A stretch of 64,000 bases of DNA from NCBI GenBank assembly GCA_910588955.1, contig CAJURQ010000011.1:1-64000 (forward strand), in the 5' to 3' direction. This stretch comes from an uncultured Lachnospiraceae bacterium. GTDB lineage: Bacteria; Bacillota; Clostridia; Lachnospirales; Lachnospiraceae. Below are positions 28,187-36,874 of this stretch, piece after piece. A program made the position numbers and the translations under genes. The notes beneath the pieces were generated by a model. It did no database searches. It saw only the letters and a list, made by a program, of their open reading frames with translations, and was not told where the DNA came from. Position 1 is the first letter of the stretch. Every line of letters starts with the position of its first letter.

Positions 28187-28189
28187 TCA

Positions 28190-29494
28190 TTACTTTCGCG
28201 AATTATCCGTACTCGCAGGCTTCACAAGGAACAGACTGATCAACAGTGCGATGATATAGAGCACGATCGTGAAGTACAGCACGTTTTGGTAGCCGACGGG
28301 ATTGACCATATTACCGTGGGAATCCTCGATAAAGCTTCCCGTATTGCTCACAATCAGGGTTGCGATCTGGTTGCCGGTAAGACCCGCAAACGCCCACGCG
28401 GAAAGGGTGATACCGTGAATCGCGCTGATGCTGCTCATGCCGTAGTGGTCGGAAAGCAGGGTCGGCACATTGGAGAAGCCGCCGCCGTATCCGGCATTTA
28501 CCATAAATACCAGCGCCAGCACAAGAACAACCAGCAGCATATTGCCTTCACCGTTCTTAATGCCGCCTGTGAGCATAACCGCGCCGGTAAATACAATCGA
28601 GAGCACGAAAATCAGCTTGTAGATCGTATTTCTGTCCTTCAGGTGATCCGCCCAAGCGGAGAAACCGAGACGCCCGCCCGCATTAAAGATTGCGGATACG
28701 GTAGAGATCACACCGACCACGCCCGCAAGACCGATACATTTCACAATCATCTTCTCCTGTGAGATCAGCGCAAGACCGCAGGTGATATTGATGTAGAACA
28801 TCAGCCAGATACCTACGTAATTGCTGACCGGGCGGGTTTTGATGGTCGCCATAATGCCCTGTCCTTTTTCTTTCTTCTGCGGCTCATGCCAGCCCGCGGG
28901 CTTCGCCAGAAGGAGATGACCCACAAACATCATGACAAAATAAACCGCCGCTAAGATGTAGAACATCTTATAGATGCCGCCCTCGCCCAGATTTGCAAGG
29001 AGCGCCTGCATGATGGGACTCGCAATCGCCTTGGCGCCGCCAAAGCCCGCCACCGCGAGACCTGTCGCAAGACCTTTCTTATCCTCAAACCAGAGCATCA
29101 GTGTCTTTACCGGGGACAGATAACCTGTTCCGAGTCCCACGCCCATGATAAAGCCGTAGCAGACATAAATGCCGACCAGCGCCAGCGGGCTGCCGGGATT
29201 GTTGCCTCCATAATAGATGAAGAAACCTGTGCCCGCCATACCGAGGGCAAACGTGATCGTTGCGATCAGGGACGACTTATGAATGTCCTTCTCCACCACA
29301 TTGCCTAAAAACGCCGCGGACATGCCGAGGAAGAAAATGGCGAAACTGAACGCCCACTCTGTGGCTGCCTTGGAAAAGCCTATGTAGTCAGCGATCTCCT
29401 GACTGAAGATAGACCAGCAGTACACCGTACCGATGCTGAAGTGCAGGAGCAATGCCGGGATCGCGGCACGCACCCATTTGTTTTGACTTTTCAT
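28190..29494 (-). CDS. MFS carrier, OFA (oxalate/formate antiporter) family
   Basis: The 434 residues fit twelve membrane helices, with the N-terminal signature IPALLLHFSIGTVYCWSIFSQ and the conserved GFGGAKAIASP and YGGGFSNVPTLLSDHYG loops of the OFA group. Members exchange small organic acids such as oxalate, formate or pyruvate, or export them. The substrate cannot be told from the sequence. The cytoplasmic loop AKPAGWHEPQKKEKGQG lies in the middle. It has its own promoter at 29557 and follows the amylase gene without evident functional link. Confidence 0.88.
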   Translation of the reverse strand: MKSQNKWVRAAIPALLLHFSIGTVYCWSIFSQEIADYIGFSKAATEWAFSFAIFFLGMSAAFLGNVVEKDIHKSSLIATITFALGMAGTGFFIYYGGNNPGSPLALVGIYVCYGFIMGVGLGTGYLSPVKTLMLWFEDKKGLATGLAVAGFGGAKAIASPIMQALLANLGEGGIYKMFYILAAVYFVMMFVGHLLLAKPAGWHEPQKKEKGQGIMATIKTRPVSNYVGIWLMFYINITCGLALISQEKMIVKCIGLAGVVGVISTVSAIFNAGGRLGFSAWADHLKDRNTIYKLIFVLSIVFTGAVMLTGGIKNGEGNMLLVVLVLALVFMVNAGYGGGFSNVPTLLSDHYGMSSISAIHGITLSAWAFAGLTGNQIATLIVSNTGSFIEDSHGNMVNPVGYQNVLYFTIVLYIIALLISLFLVKPASTDNSRK

Positions 29495-29556
29495 GTTGAG
29501 TACCTGTTATCCTTTCGTTAATTTATTAAATATTAGTACTTTTAATAACTTTAATA

Positions 29557-29585
29557 ATTTTATAATATATTCTTTAGAATTTCAA
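29557..29585 (-). promoter_or_regulatory. Promoter of the MFS gene
   Basis: Read leftwards: TTGAAA (29580-29585), 17 bp, TAAAAT (29557-29562). The leader contains an AT-rich imperfect inverted repeat. Confidence 0.6.
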
Positions 29586-29597
29586 GACCAGTTACAT

Positions 29598-31421
29598 TTA
29601 CTTAAGAACCAATACCGAAAACCCGGGCATCACAGCCTTTCCATTCTCAAAGCTGATCTTCTCCTCCCCGGTGACAAGCATACCCCCGATCTCCGTATCC
29701 GCGCCGATATTTTTACCGTTTAAGGTAATGCCGGTCAGATCCAGTTCCTCCGTCTTTGCCCCCGTCACAAAAATGAGCAGAAGCTCCGAGTCCCCGTAAA
29801 CCTTCTGGATGGCGCAGACGCTTTCCCGCGTATCATCCGCCAGAAAATCCCCCACAAGGACGTATTTTGCATCCCCTCTGGCAATCTCCGGATTCTGGTT
29901 GCGGATTTTGATAACCTTCTTATAAAACTGATAGACGGAAAGCTCGTCCTTCTCCTGCTCCTCCAGACTTTCAAACTTCATCTTCACGTCTTCCATATCC
30001 GCCGGACCGTCGCACATGCCTGCCGCGTCGGGGTTCATGCTCCAGTACATGGGCGCGCGCTTGTTCTCGTCCTTGCCGGAGCCTTTCATGCCAAGCTCCT
30101 CCCCGTAATAGAGGAATGCCGACCCGCCCATAAACAGGTTCATGGCGCCCGCCATCTTTGTCTGCGCGGCGGAATTGTCCCCCGCATAGTAGCCCGCGCT
30201 TCTGCCCATGTCGTGATTGGTATAGAAAGGCGCGTCAATATAATCCGCGTTGTAGGCACCGAACGTCTCCTCCATACTGCTGACCGCCGCGCCGTATTTT
30301 GCCGCGGAAGCCCCGTTTAACACCTTGGATATAATGCCGTCTTTGTCCGCAAAGGCGAAGTTGAAAACGCTGTCGATGCCGCTCCCATAATAGGGCGCGT
30401 AGTCCGCCATATCAAGCCACGCCTCGCCCACAAGGTAAGCGTCTGGTTTCTGCCCTTTGACCGTATCGGTCAGCCACGCCAGAAAGTCAATATTGGACTG
30501 GGGCGCGCCGGAATAAAACTCTTTCACCGCGTCCAGACGGAAACCGCCCACCCCCATGTCCAGCCAGTATTTCGTGATTTTGGCGATCTCCTCCCGCAGG
30601 GGCTCACAGTCTAAATTGAAATCGGGCATCTCCGACCAGAACTGCGCCTCGTAAAACCAGTCGGTCCCCTCCACGGGATAGTAGCCGCCGCCCTGCTCCT
30701 TGGAAAAATGATAATAGTCAACATAGGGACAGTCCGCCGCGTCCGGCTCGCCGCCATTCAGCCCTTTCAGATACGCGCACGCCTCCTGAAACCATGGATT
30801 CTGCGACGAGCTGTGATTTAACACCAGATCCATGATAACCTTGATGCCCCGCTCATCACACGCCGCAAGCAGTTCCTTGAAATCCTCCAGCGTGCCGTAC
30901 TCCTCGTCTATGGCGTAATAATCCGCCACGTCATACTTGTGATACGTGGGCGAAGGGTTCACGGGCATCAGCCAGATGCCATTGCATCCCAGGTCCGTGT
31001 CCGTGGCGTCGTCCCCGTCGTTGATGTAGTCCAGCTTGGAAATCAACCCCTGCAAGTCTCCCACGCCGTCCCCGTCGCTGTCGCAGAAGGAGTAGACGAA
31101 CACCTCATAATACGTCCTGTAATTGTCGTCGATGATCTGCAGCGGGTTATCCTCCCACGGCTCCTTGGCTGATGCTTCCGCCGCCTGCTCCCCTGCGTCA
31201 CCGCCGCCCGCGGTCGTGCTCTCCTCATCGGCATCTGCGCCTGCCGCCGTGCCATCCGCCGTGTTTCCCCCGTCTGCCGACGAATTGTCCGCTCCTATCC
31301 CAGACTGCTCCTCCAAAGCCGCCCCGTCCGGCGCTGCCGGATTCTCCGCGCCCCCGCAGCCTCCAATCACCAGAGCCGCCGCCAATAGCTCCGCAAAAAA
31401 TTTCACTTTCCTACTTCTCAT
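29598..31421 (-). CDS. Lipoprotein alpha-amylase, GH13
   Basis: Surface-anchored enzyme that would trim starch or maltodextrin before uptake. The 607-residue precursor has a lipobox (VIGGCGG, Cys about residue 22) and an Ala/Gly/Glu linker to about residue 85. The GH13 barrel starts YEVFVYSFCDSDGDGVGDLQG with a calcium-type DSDGDGVGD loop. The four conserved regions are DLVLNHSS, GFRLDAVKE (nucleophile Asp), LVGEAW (acid Glu) and FYTNHDM. The C-terminal beta domain ends with LKGFSVLVLK-like strands. The start at 31421 has GGAGA upstream; the ATG at 31436 has none. It follows malG after a hairpin that may reduce its expression. Confidence 0.93.
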   Translation of the reverse strand: MRSRKVKFFAELLAAALVIGGCGGAENPAAPDGAALEEQSGIGADNSSADGGNTADGTAAGADADEESTTAGGGDAGEQAAEASAKEPWEDNPLQIIDDNYRTYYEVFVYSFCDSDGDGVGDLQGLISKLDYINDGDDATDTDLGCNGIWLMPVNPSPTYHKYDVADYYAIDEEYGTLEDFKELLAACDERGIKVIMDLVLNHSSSQNPWFQEACAYLKGLNGGEPDAADCPYVDYYHFSKEQGGGYYPVEGTDWFYEAQFWSEMPDFNLDCEPLREEIAKITKYWLDMGVGGFRLDAVKEFYSGAPQSNIDFLAWLTDTVKGQKPDAYLVGEAWLDMADYAPYYGSGIDSVFNFAFADKDGIISKVLNGASAAKYGAAVSSMEETFGAYNADYIDAPFYTNHDMGRSAGYYAGDNSAAQTKMAGAMNLFMGGSAFLYYGEELGMKGSGKDENKRAPMYWSMNPDAAGMCDGPADMEDVKMKFESLEEQEKDELSVYQFYKKVIKIRNQNPEIARGDAKYVLVGDFLADDTRESVCAIQKVYGDSELLLIFVTGAKTEELDLTGITLNGKNIGADTEIGGMLVTGEEKISFENGKAVMPGFSVLVLK

Positions 31422-31490
31422 TTTATATTTCTCCATTTCTCAGTTCAGTCGCGCGATAAAGTTATGTAAACCTTTCCCCGTAAACACAAA

Positions 31491-31520
31491 CAAGCTGCAC
31501 CTTTTAACAGGTACAGCTTG
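31491..31520 (-). terminator. Hairpin between malG and the amylase gene
   Basis: Read leftwards, a 12-bp stem with one mismatch or wobble (31509-31520 with 31491-31502) is followed by TTTGTGTTT. It probably acts as a partial terminator, lowering amylase expression relative to the transporter. Confidence 0.6.
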
Positions 31521-31533
31521 CTAAAATTACTCC

Positions 31534-32376
31534 TTATCCTTTCACAGAACCTCCCGTAATACCTTCTACATAGAACTTCTGCATAATCAAAAACAGAATC
31601 GAGATCGGCACGGATATCACCACGCCGCCCGCGCAGAATACGGAGAAGTATTTGTTGATCATGGACTTGCCCAGCATGTTGAACAGTCCGATCGCCACCG
31701 TCCAGTCCGTCGCGATGCCGGAATTAAGCATCAGCTTCGCAAACACGAAATCGCCCCACGGCACCAGGAAAGAACTGATAACCGTATATACGATGATGGG
31801 CTTGGAAAGCGGAATGATAATCTTCCAGAAAATCTTCGCCTCGGAAGCGCCCTCCAGTCTTGCCGCCTCACTTAAGGAAACGGAAATCGTGTCCATGAAA
31901 CCCTTACAGATCAGGAAACCCAGCCCCGCGCCCGCGGAGTACACGATAATCATACCGATGTGGCTGTTGGTCAGGTTAAATGTCTTTAAAATAAAGTAAA
32001 TAGCGATCATGGAAAGCACGCCCGGGAACATATTCAGGATAATGCTGAAACTCATCAGCGACTTTCTGCCCGGGAACCGCAATTTACTCATGGTATAACT
32101 CACCATCAGCACAAGGACGGTGGAGATCAGACAGGTAAAGATTGCAATCACCAGCGTATTCATAAACCACTTATTGTACTGCACGATGGAATCCGACCGC
32201 AGGAATAACTGCGCGTAATTGTCCATCGTCCAATCCTCCGGGAAGAAGTGGGAGGTATTGATTCCCTTGTACGCGCTAAACGACGTAACAAACAGCCAGA
32301 GAATCGGTATCAGCCACACCACCGCGAGGAGAAGCAAAACAAGATGTCTTAAAATAGAATTGATCGTCTTTTTCAT
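31534..32376 (-). CDS. Maltodextrin-type ABC transporter permease, MalG-like
   Basis: Inner subunit of a carbohydrate importer; 280 residues, six membrane helices. The ATPase-contact EAA loop is EAARLEGASEAKIFWKIIIPLSKP. N-terminal SILRHLVLLLLAVVWLIPILWLF and a C-terminus ending in GITGGSVKG are typical of MalG. Its ATG shares one base with the TAA stop of malF (TAATG), so the two are translationally coupled. No ATP-binding subunit is encoded here; a shared MsmK/UgpC-type ATPase elsewhere is expected. Confidence 0.94.
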   Translation of the reverse strand: MKKTINSILRHLVLLLLAVVWLIPILWLFVTSFSAYKGINTSHFFPEDWTMDNYAQLFLRSDSIVQYNKWFMNTLVIAIFTCLISTVLVLMVSYTMSKLRFPGRKSLMSFSIILNMFPGVLSMIAIYFILKTFNLTNSHIGMIIVYSAGAGLGFLICKGFMDTISVSLSEAARLEGASEAKIFWKIIIPLSKPIIVYTVISSFLVPWGDFVFAKLMLNSGIATDWTVAIGLFNMLGKSMINKYFSVFCAGGVVISVPISILFLIMQKFYVEGITGGSVKG

Positions 32377-33803
32377 TATTGAAATTCCTCCTCCTTATCT
32401 CCCTTGATGGTTCTTGTAAACGTAACGAGCGTAAACGCCGCGCAGATGATAAATACGATGATACCGATCACGGACGCCATCTTATAGTTGTAATACTCGT
32501 TCGTCAGCCTGAACAGCCATGTAACCAGCAGGTCAACCTCCTTCGCGTTGGAGTTCGCCAGAAGCTGGTCGCTTGTGACATACACATCCTGCGTCAGCAG
32601 ATAAATCACGTTAAAGTTGTTGATGTTCTTTACAAAATCCGTAATCAGGCTCGGTCCTGTCACGAAAAGCATGTACGGCATTGTGATCTTGATAAAGATC
32701 TGTAACGGGTTCGCGCCGTCGATCCGCGCGCTCTCGATCTGATCCTCGGGAATGTTCATCAGAACGCCCGTCGCAATCAGCATCTGATAGGGAATGCCGA
32801 CCCAGATATTGATGATGACGATCATCACCTTCGCCCAGCCCGGATTGGTCAGGAACGGAATGTAACTTAAGTTGGAGGGAACAAGCCCCACATTCTTCAG
32901 AAAATCCGTCAGACCGATGCTTGTGCAGAAGGTATTGACGATACCGCTGTCAGCGAAGAAGTTACGCACCAGAAGCAGCGTCACAAACTGAGGCACCGCA
33001 ATCGCGATGATGAAGAGCGTTCTCCACATCTTCGGCATCTTTGTCTTCTTATTATTAATAAACTTGGCGAGCAGGATACCACCGATATAGGTCGTAAAGG
33101 TGGCAAGCACCGCCCACTCCAGTGTCCAAGTCAATACTTTCTTAAAGGAATAACCAAAAGTCACCGTCACGGAATCCGTGAACAGGCTCTTGAAGTTTGA
33201 CCACCCAACCCATGTAAACAGGGCGCTTGGCGGCATATGCTGCTGGTCATAGTTGGTAAACGCAACAGCCACCAGCACCAGAATCGGCAGAATATTCATC
33301 AGAATAATACCGATCGCCGGCAGCGTCAGCAATGTAATATGAAATTTTTCGTTAAACAGCGCCTGCACATCTTCCTTAAAGGTATTGATGTGTTCTCCGT
33401 TTTCTTTCCGAACCTGCAGGCGGTAAACCGCTTTCATGTTTGCGATCCAGAACATGATAAATACAACAATGAGAAAAAGTGCAATAATGGAATTCAACAG
33501 AATCAGGAAAGAGTTGTCATAGTCGTTGACCGTGCTGGTCATAGTCAACGGGTCAAACACCTGCTCAAACTGCACCGTACCGAGCGTTCCGAACTTCGCA
33601 AGGTTTGGCGCCGCATAACCGACGCACAGGACAACAAACAGCGCTTCCACCAGAAACATGATAATACCGTTAATTACCTGTTTTCTTGCCAGATAACCCG
33701 CGCCCATCAGAACCGCTGACAGTTTAACCCATACATCTCCCTTGACAAAGGCAATTCCAATATTCTTAAAATAATTTCCCATCGCGTTTAATGCCTTCTT
33801 CAT
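32376..33803 (-). CDS. Maltodextrin-type ABC transporter permease, MalF-like
   Basis: The partner permease has 475 residues and is long because of an N-terminal extension of about 150 residues with two or three added membrane helices (AGYLARKQVINGIIMFLVEALFVVLC and FLILLNSIIALFLIVVFIMF). The conserved core starts near KFHITLLTLPAIGIILMNI. The EAA loop is ESARIDGANPLQIFIKITMP. The start at 33803 has GGAGG six bases upstream. Such extended MalF proteins are known in Clostridia maltose systems. The substrate could also be a galacto-oligosaccharide, given the nearby GH53 genes, but the linked amylase favours maltodextrin. Confidence 0.94.
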   Translation of the reverse strand: MKKALNAMGNYFKNIGIAFVKGDVWVKLSAVLMGAGYLARKQVINGIIMFLVEALFVVLCVGYAAPNLAKFGTLGTVQFEQVFDPLTMTSTVNDYDNSFLILLNSIIALFLIVVFIMFWIANMKAVYRLQVRKENGEHINTFKEDVQALFNEKFHITLLTLPAIGIILMNILPILVLVAVAFTNYDQQHMPPSALFTWVGWSNFKSLFTDSVTVTFGYSFKKVLTWTLEWAVLATFTTYIGGILLAKFINNKKTKMPKMWRTLFIIAIAVPQFVTLLLVRNFFADSGIVNTFCTSIGLTDFLKNVGLVPSNLSYIPFLTNPGWAKVMIVIINIWVGIPYQMLIATGVLMNIPEDQIESARIDGANPLQIFIKITMPYMLFVTGPSLITDFVKNINNFNVIYLLTQDVYVTSDQLLANSNAKEVDLLVTWLFRLTNEYYNYKMASVIGIIVFIICAAFTLVTFTRTIKGDKEEEFQ

Positions 33804-33928
33804 TTGAACCTCCATGCCAAAGTCGTTTTCTACTATAAAGCCCCTTATGAAATGAAAAACAACCGTCTTCTTTCAGAAAGAGGGCGAGTGAATGCCACTC
33901 ACCCTCTTCATACTGCTCATATATCATG

Positions 33929-34002
33929 CCGAGGCTGCGAAGCAGTCCTCGCGAAGTTAAAATCTTCTCCTTTTCCTACCGAGGCTGCGAAGCAGTCCTC
34001 GC
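33929..34002. repeat. Two identical 24-bp hairpin repeats (copy D)
   Basis: The same 24-mer, starting CCGAGGCTGCGAAGCAGTCC, occurs at 33929-33952 and 33979-34002. Each folds as GAGG-CTGC-GAA-GCAG-CCTC. Read leftwards the core is TGC-TTC-GCA, the same loop as in copies A and B. The pair lies in the 217-bp gap between the binding-protein gene and malF and could tune their relative expression. Confidence 0.65.
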
Positions 34003-34020
34003 AAGCGAGCTATGCTCGCT

Positions 34021-35388
34021 TTATTCAACAGGCGCCGTGATACCCTCTACCGTGGTATCCAGAAGCTCCTGCAGATCTGTTCCGTCAGGATTGCCGGATG
34101 CGAGGATCTGTCCGAGCGTCTCTGCGGGAGACCAGAAGTTGCCGCCTACACGCTGAGGCGTAGCGTATGCTGCCTGCTCTGCCAGAGCCGCGATTGCCGG
34201 GTTTGCCTGTACCGCATCAGAACCTGCCGCGTTCAGGTTAGAGGGACCAAGACCTCTCGCTTCAAATCTAGCTGTCTGTGCGGACTCATTGGTCAGGAAC
34301 TCTGCCAGAAGCATTGCCCAGCCCACGTTAGCGGAGTGAGGATTTACGCCCACCAGCTTGTAACCGGAGTAAGAAGACATCTGGCAGTCTTTACCGCCTG
34401 CCTTGAAGGTAGGAAGCTTTGTTGCCGCATAGTTGTCGCCCCATGCTTCTGCTGCCGTCTCAGCTCTCCATGTACCGTTCACACATGCAGCCACGTTGCC
34501 CTCTGCGATCTGGGTAGCCATATCCTCGTCGCTCATGTCCACGAGCACATTGGAAGCCGTCAGATCAAGGATTGCCTGCGCTACATCCGTACCACCCGCA
34601 GCATTCCATGTACAGGTGTTGGTAAGACCGTCGTCATTCAGCTTCAGCTCAAGACCTGCGCCCTGGAAGAACGCGTAAATGTACCAGCCGTTGGAAATAT
34701 CCATTGCAATCTTCTTGCCAGCCGCGTCAGCTACCTCAATCATCTTCTCTAAGGACTGTACATCGCTCTCGGAGAATACGGAAGAATCATAGAACATGAA
34801 GTAACCGTTATCAGCCGTCATCGGATAAGCGTATACCTTACCGTCTACGGCAGCCGCCTCTACAGCGCCGGTTGCATTCTCATTTACCACATCGAAGGTG
34901 TAGTTTGCCACTACCTCCTGCAGCGCACCTGCGTTTACCAGATCGTTGATCTGGTCGTCCGCAAAAGCGTACACGTCAGCAGCCGCCTCTACGTCCGTAA
35001 GAACCGTATCCTTCGCGGTGGACTCACTCTCTGCACCAAGGGTAATGTCAAAAGTTACGTCCGAGTAAGCCGCCTTGAAATCGTCGAGCAGCTTGGTTGT
35101 CAGGTCCTGATCCTCCTCAGAAGCCCATACCTTAAGCGTTACCGTGCCTGTCGTCGCCGCGATCAGGTTTGCAACCGGGTCCGTGCCCTCCTCTGCTGTC
35201 GCAGGTGCCTCTACCGCAGGCGCCTCCTCCTCCGCTGCCGGAGCTTCCGCTGCAGGCTCCTCCGCCGCAGGCGCTTCCGCTGCCGGAGCTTCCGCCGCAG
35301 GCTGTTCTGCCGCACCGCCGCCGCAGCCTGTAAGACAGCCGACAGTCATCGCTGTTGCCAGTAATGTTGCCAATACTTTCTTTTTCAT
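34021..35388 (-). CDS. Extracellular maltodextrin-type binding lipoprotein, MalE-like
   Basis: Solute-binding protein that feeds the MalF/MalG permease. The 455-residue precursor has a lipoprotein signal (VLATLLATAMTVGCLTGCGG, Cys about residue 22), then a 45-residue Ala/Glu/Pro linker made of EAPAAEAPAAEE-like repeats, then a type I sugar-binding fold starting VTLKVWASEEDQDLTTKLLDDF. The start ATG at 35388 has AGGAGAG upstream. It is the first gene of the operon, followed by malF, malG and the amylase. The linker DNA is repetitive and may vary in length. Confidence 0.93.
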   Translation of the reverse strand: MKKKVLATLLATAMTVGCLTGCGGGAAEQPAAEAPAAEAPAAEEPAAEAPAAEEEAPAVEAPATAEEGTDPVANLIAATTGTVTLKVWASEEDQDLTTKLLDDFKAAYSDVTFDITLGAESESTAKDTVLTDVEAAADVYAFADDQINDLVNAGALQEVVANYTFDVVNENATGAVEAAAVDGKVYAYPMTADNGYFMFYDSSVFSESDVQSLEKMIEVADAAGKKIAMDISNGWYIYAFFQGAGLELKLNDDGLTNTCTWNAAGGTDVAQAILDLTASNVLVDMSDEDMATQIAEGNVAACVNGTWRAETAAEAWGDNYAATKLPTFKAGGKDCQMSSYSGYKLVGVNPHSANVGWAMLLAEFLTNESAQTARFEARGLGPSNLNAAGSDAVQANPAIAALAEQAAYATPQRVGGNFWSPAETLGQILASGNPDGTDLQELLDTTVEGITAPVE

Positions 35389-35557
35389 AATGTAACTCTC
35401 TCCTTTCGACTTCCATAAAGTCATATTGTTTTGTTTCTATACAAAATGCTGTTTCACGATATTATAGTTATCGTAATTTCGCATTCTATATCACTGTATT
35501 TCCACTGTTTCGCACCGTCCGGAAACCGCTCCGCTCTTTGGGTCAATCAGAGTTTTT

Positions 35558-35615
35558 ATATCCTAATGAAGTTAGGATATGGAGAAAGGGCTAGCCCTTT
35601 CTGCGAAAATTTTCG
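35558..35615 (-). other. Three consecutive hairpins in the malE leader
   Basis: The leader of about 240 nt contains a 12-bp palindrome (CGAAAATTTTCG 35604-35615), a perfect 20-bp palindrome (35583-35602, centre GGGCTAGCCC) and a 9-bp stem with 5-nt loop (ATATCCTAA / TTAGGATAT, 35558-35580). None carries a T run in the direction of malE. They may stabilise the mRNA or be protein sites. Confidence 0.55.
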
Positions 35616-35639
35616 TAAAATTTCGTATTTGTTAGGTTA

Positions 35640-35684
35640 AATTTACCACTTTTCTATACACTCTGTCAATACGGAAAACGTTTT
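35640..35684 (-). promoter_or_regulatory. malE promoter with LacI-type operator
   Basis: Read leftwards: TTGACA (35664-35669), 18 bp, TAAATT (35640-35645). Just upstream is the palindrome AAAACGTTTT (35675-35684), which has the central ACGT and A/T flanks of LacI/MalR-type operators. The divergent LacI gene at 35865 is the obvious candidate regulator. Confidence 0.6.
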
Positions 35685-35757
35685 TTTAATCCTTTTATGC
35701 AAATAAGCCTCCCTCTCTTGCATTTTTATTCTATTTCTAATATGCTTGTGTCATAAA

Positions 35758-35795
35758 CGTCGCCATGCTGCAAGTGCATGACACGGGTGTAAAAA
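35758..35795. repeat. Short hairpin repeat with GCAAG loop, copy 2
   Basis: CATGCTGCAAGTGCATG (35764-35780) with flanks GTCGC and ACACGGGTGTAAAAAAT aligns along 38 nt with the copy at 10347. The stem is less perfect here. It lies about 70 bp before the LacI gene. Confidence 0.5.
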
Positions 35796-35864
35796 ATCCC
35801 AAACAGCTTACCCGGTCTGCCCATAACAGATGCAGCGCTTCAAAACAAGACAACGGAGGTTATC

Positions 35865-36869
35865 ATGGTTACAATCAAAGATATCGCCAACCGCCTCGGC
35901 ATTTCCACAAGCACCGTGTCCAAAGGCTTAAACGGCGCAAGCGACATCAGCGAATCCCTGCGTCAGACCGTGCTCGATACTGCCGTAGAACTCGGCTACA
36001 CCACCAAGCAGATGCGCGGCAAAGACCGCCGGAAAGTCTGCATTTTCATGGAAAACATGAATTTTGAAACGCCGGAACAGTTCGGCTATGATATTATTCT
36101 TGGTTTCCGCCAGTCCGCCTTCCGGGAAAACTATGACGTCACAATATTCCCAATTACGCCCGATATACAGGCGGCGGAAAAATACGATATCTTTATGCTG
36201 AAACACGGGTTCGTCGGCGGCTTTATGGTCGGTTTCGCGCTTATGGATGACTGGATGAGTCAATTTAGCGCAACCTCTATCCCGACCGCCCTCTTTGATA
36301 ATTATATCCGAAAAAACCCTCTCGTGGCATCTGTCGGCTCCGATACGTCGGAAGGCATCGACGACGCCATCGTCCACCTGATGGGTCTCGGGCACCGTCA
36401 CATTGCCCTGATCAACGGTTCATGGCGCTCCTGTATCACGGAGCAGCGCCGTCAGGCGTATATCGACAGTATGACGGCACACAACCTTCCCTTTGACGAG
36501 CGCACCATGCCCTACGGCTACTATGTGGCGGACTCCGCCAAAGATCACATAGACCGCCTGCTTTCCATGGGCATCACCGCCATTCTCTGCGGCAACGACC
36601 TGCTCGCCTCCGGTGTGATCGGGGAATGCCTCAAACGAGGCGTCAAAGTTCCCGGGGAGCTCAGCGTGATCGGTTTCGACGATATCCCGCTTGCCGCCAG
36701 ACTTGACCCGCCGCTCACCACCGTCCGGCAGGACCGCACGGAACTTGGCAGATCCGGATTTTATACGCTGCACTCGCTGATCAACCGCATTCCCATCAGC
36801 CGTACCATGCTGCGCCCGCAGTTAATTGTGCGCAAATCCACCGGACCTGTGAGAGAGGATGCTGACTGA
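35865..36869 (+). CDS. LacI-family transcriptional regulator, probably MalR-like
   Basis: The 334 residues have an N-terminal LacI helix-turn-helix (TIKDIANRLGISTSTVSKGL) and hinge, then a periplasmic-binding-protein-like sugar sensor with the usual VASVGSDTSEGIDDAIVHL, HRHIALINGS and LSVIGFDDIPLAARLDPPLTT segments. CGGAGGTTATC precedes the ATG. It is divergent from malE, and a LacI-type palindrome lies at the malE promoter, so control of that operon is likely. Its 3' end is 5 bp from the convergent galactanase gene. A small stem (36864-36880) followed by a T/C run spans both stops. Confidence 0.93.
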   Translation: MVTIKDIANRLGISTSTVSKGLNGASDISESLRQTVLDTAVELGYTTKQMRGKDRRKVCIFMENMNFETPEQFGYDIILGFRQSAFRENYDVTIFPITPDIQAAEKYDIFMLKHGFVGGFMVGFALMDDWMSQFSATSIPTALFDNYIRKNPLVASVGSDTSEGIDDAIVHLMGLGHRHIALINGSWRSCITEQRRQAYIDSMTAHNLPFDERTMPYGYYVADSAKDHIDRLLSMGITAILCGNDLLASGVIGECLKRGVKVPGELSVIGFDDIPLAARLDPPLTTVRQDRTELGRSGFYTLHSLINRIPISRTMLRPQLIVRKSTGPVREDAD

Positions 36870-36874
36870 TACTG

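Noticed and set aside
35865..35900. Plus-strand frame from 35765 overlapping the LacI start
   Set aside because: Basic out-of-frame reading; the LacI helix-turn-helix frame has the ribosome site.
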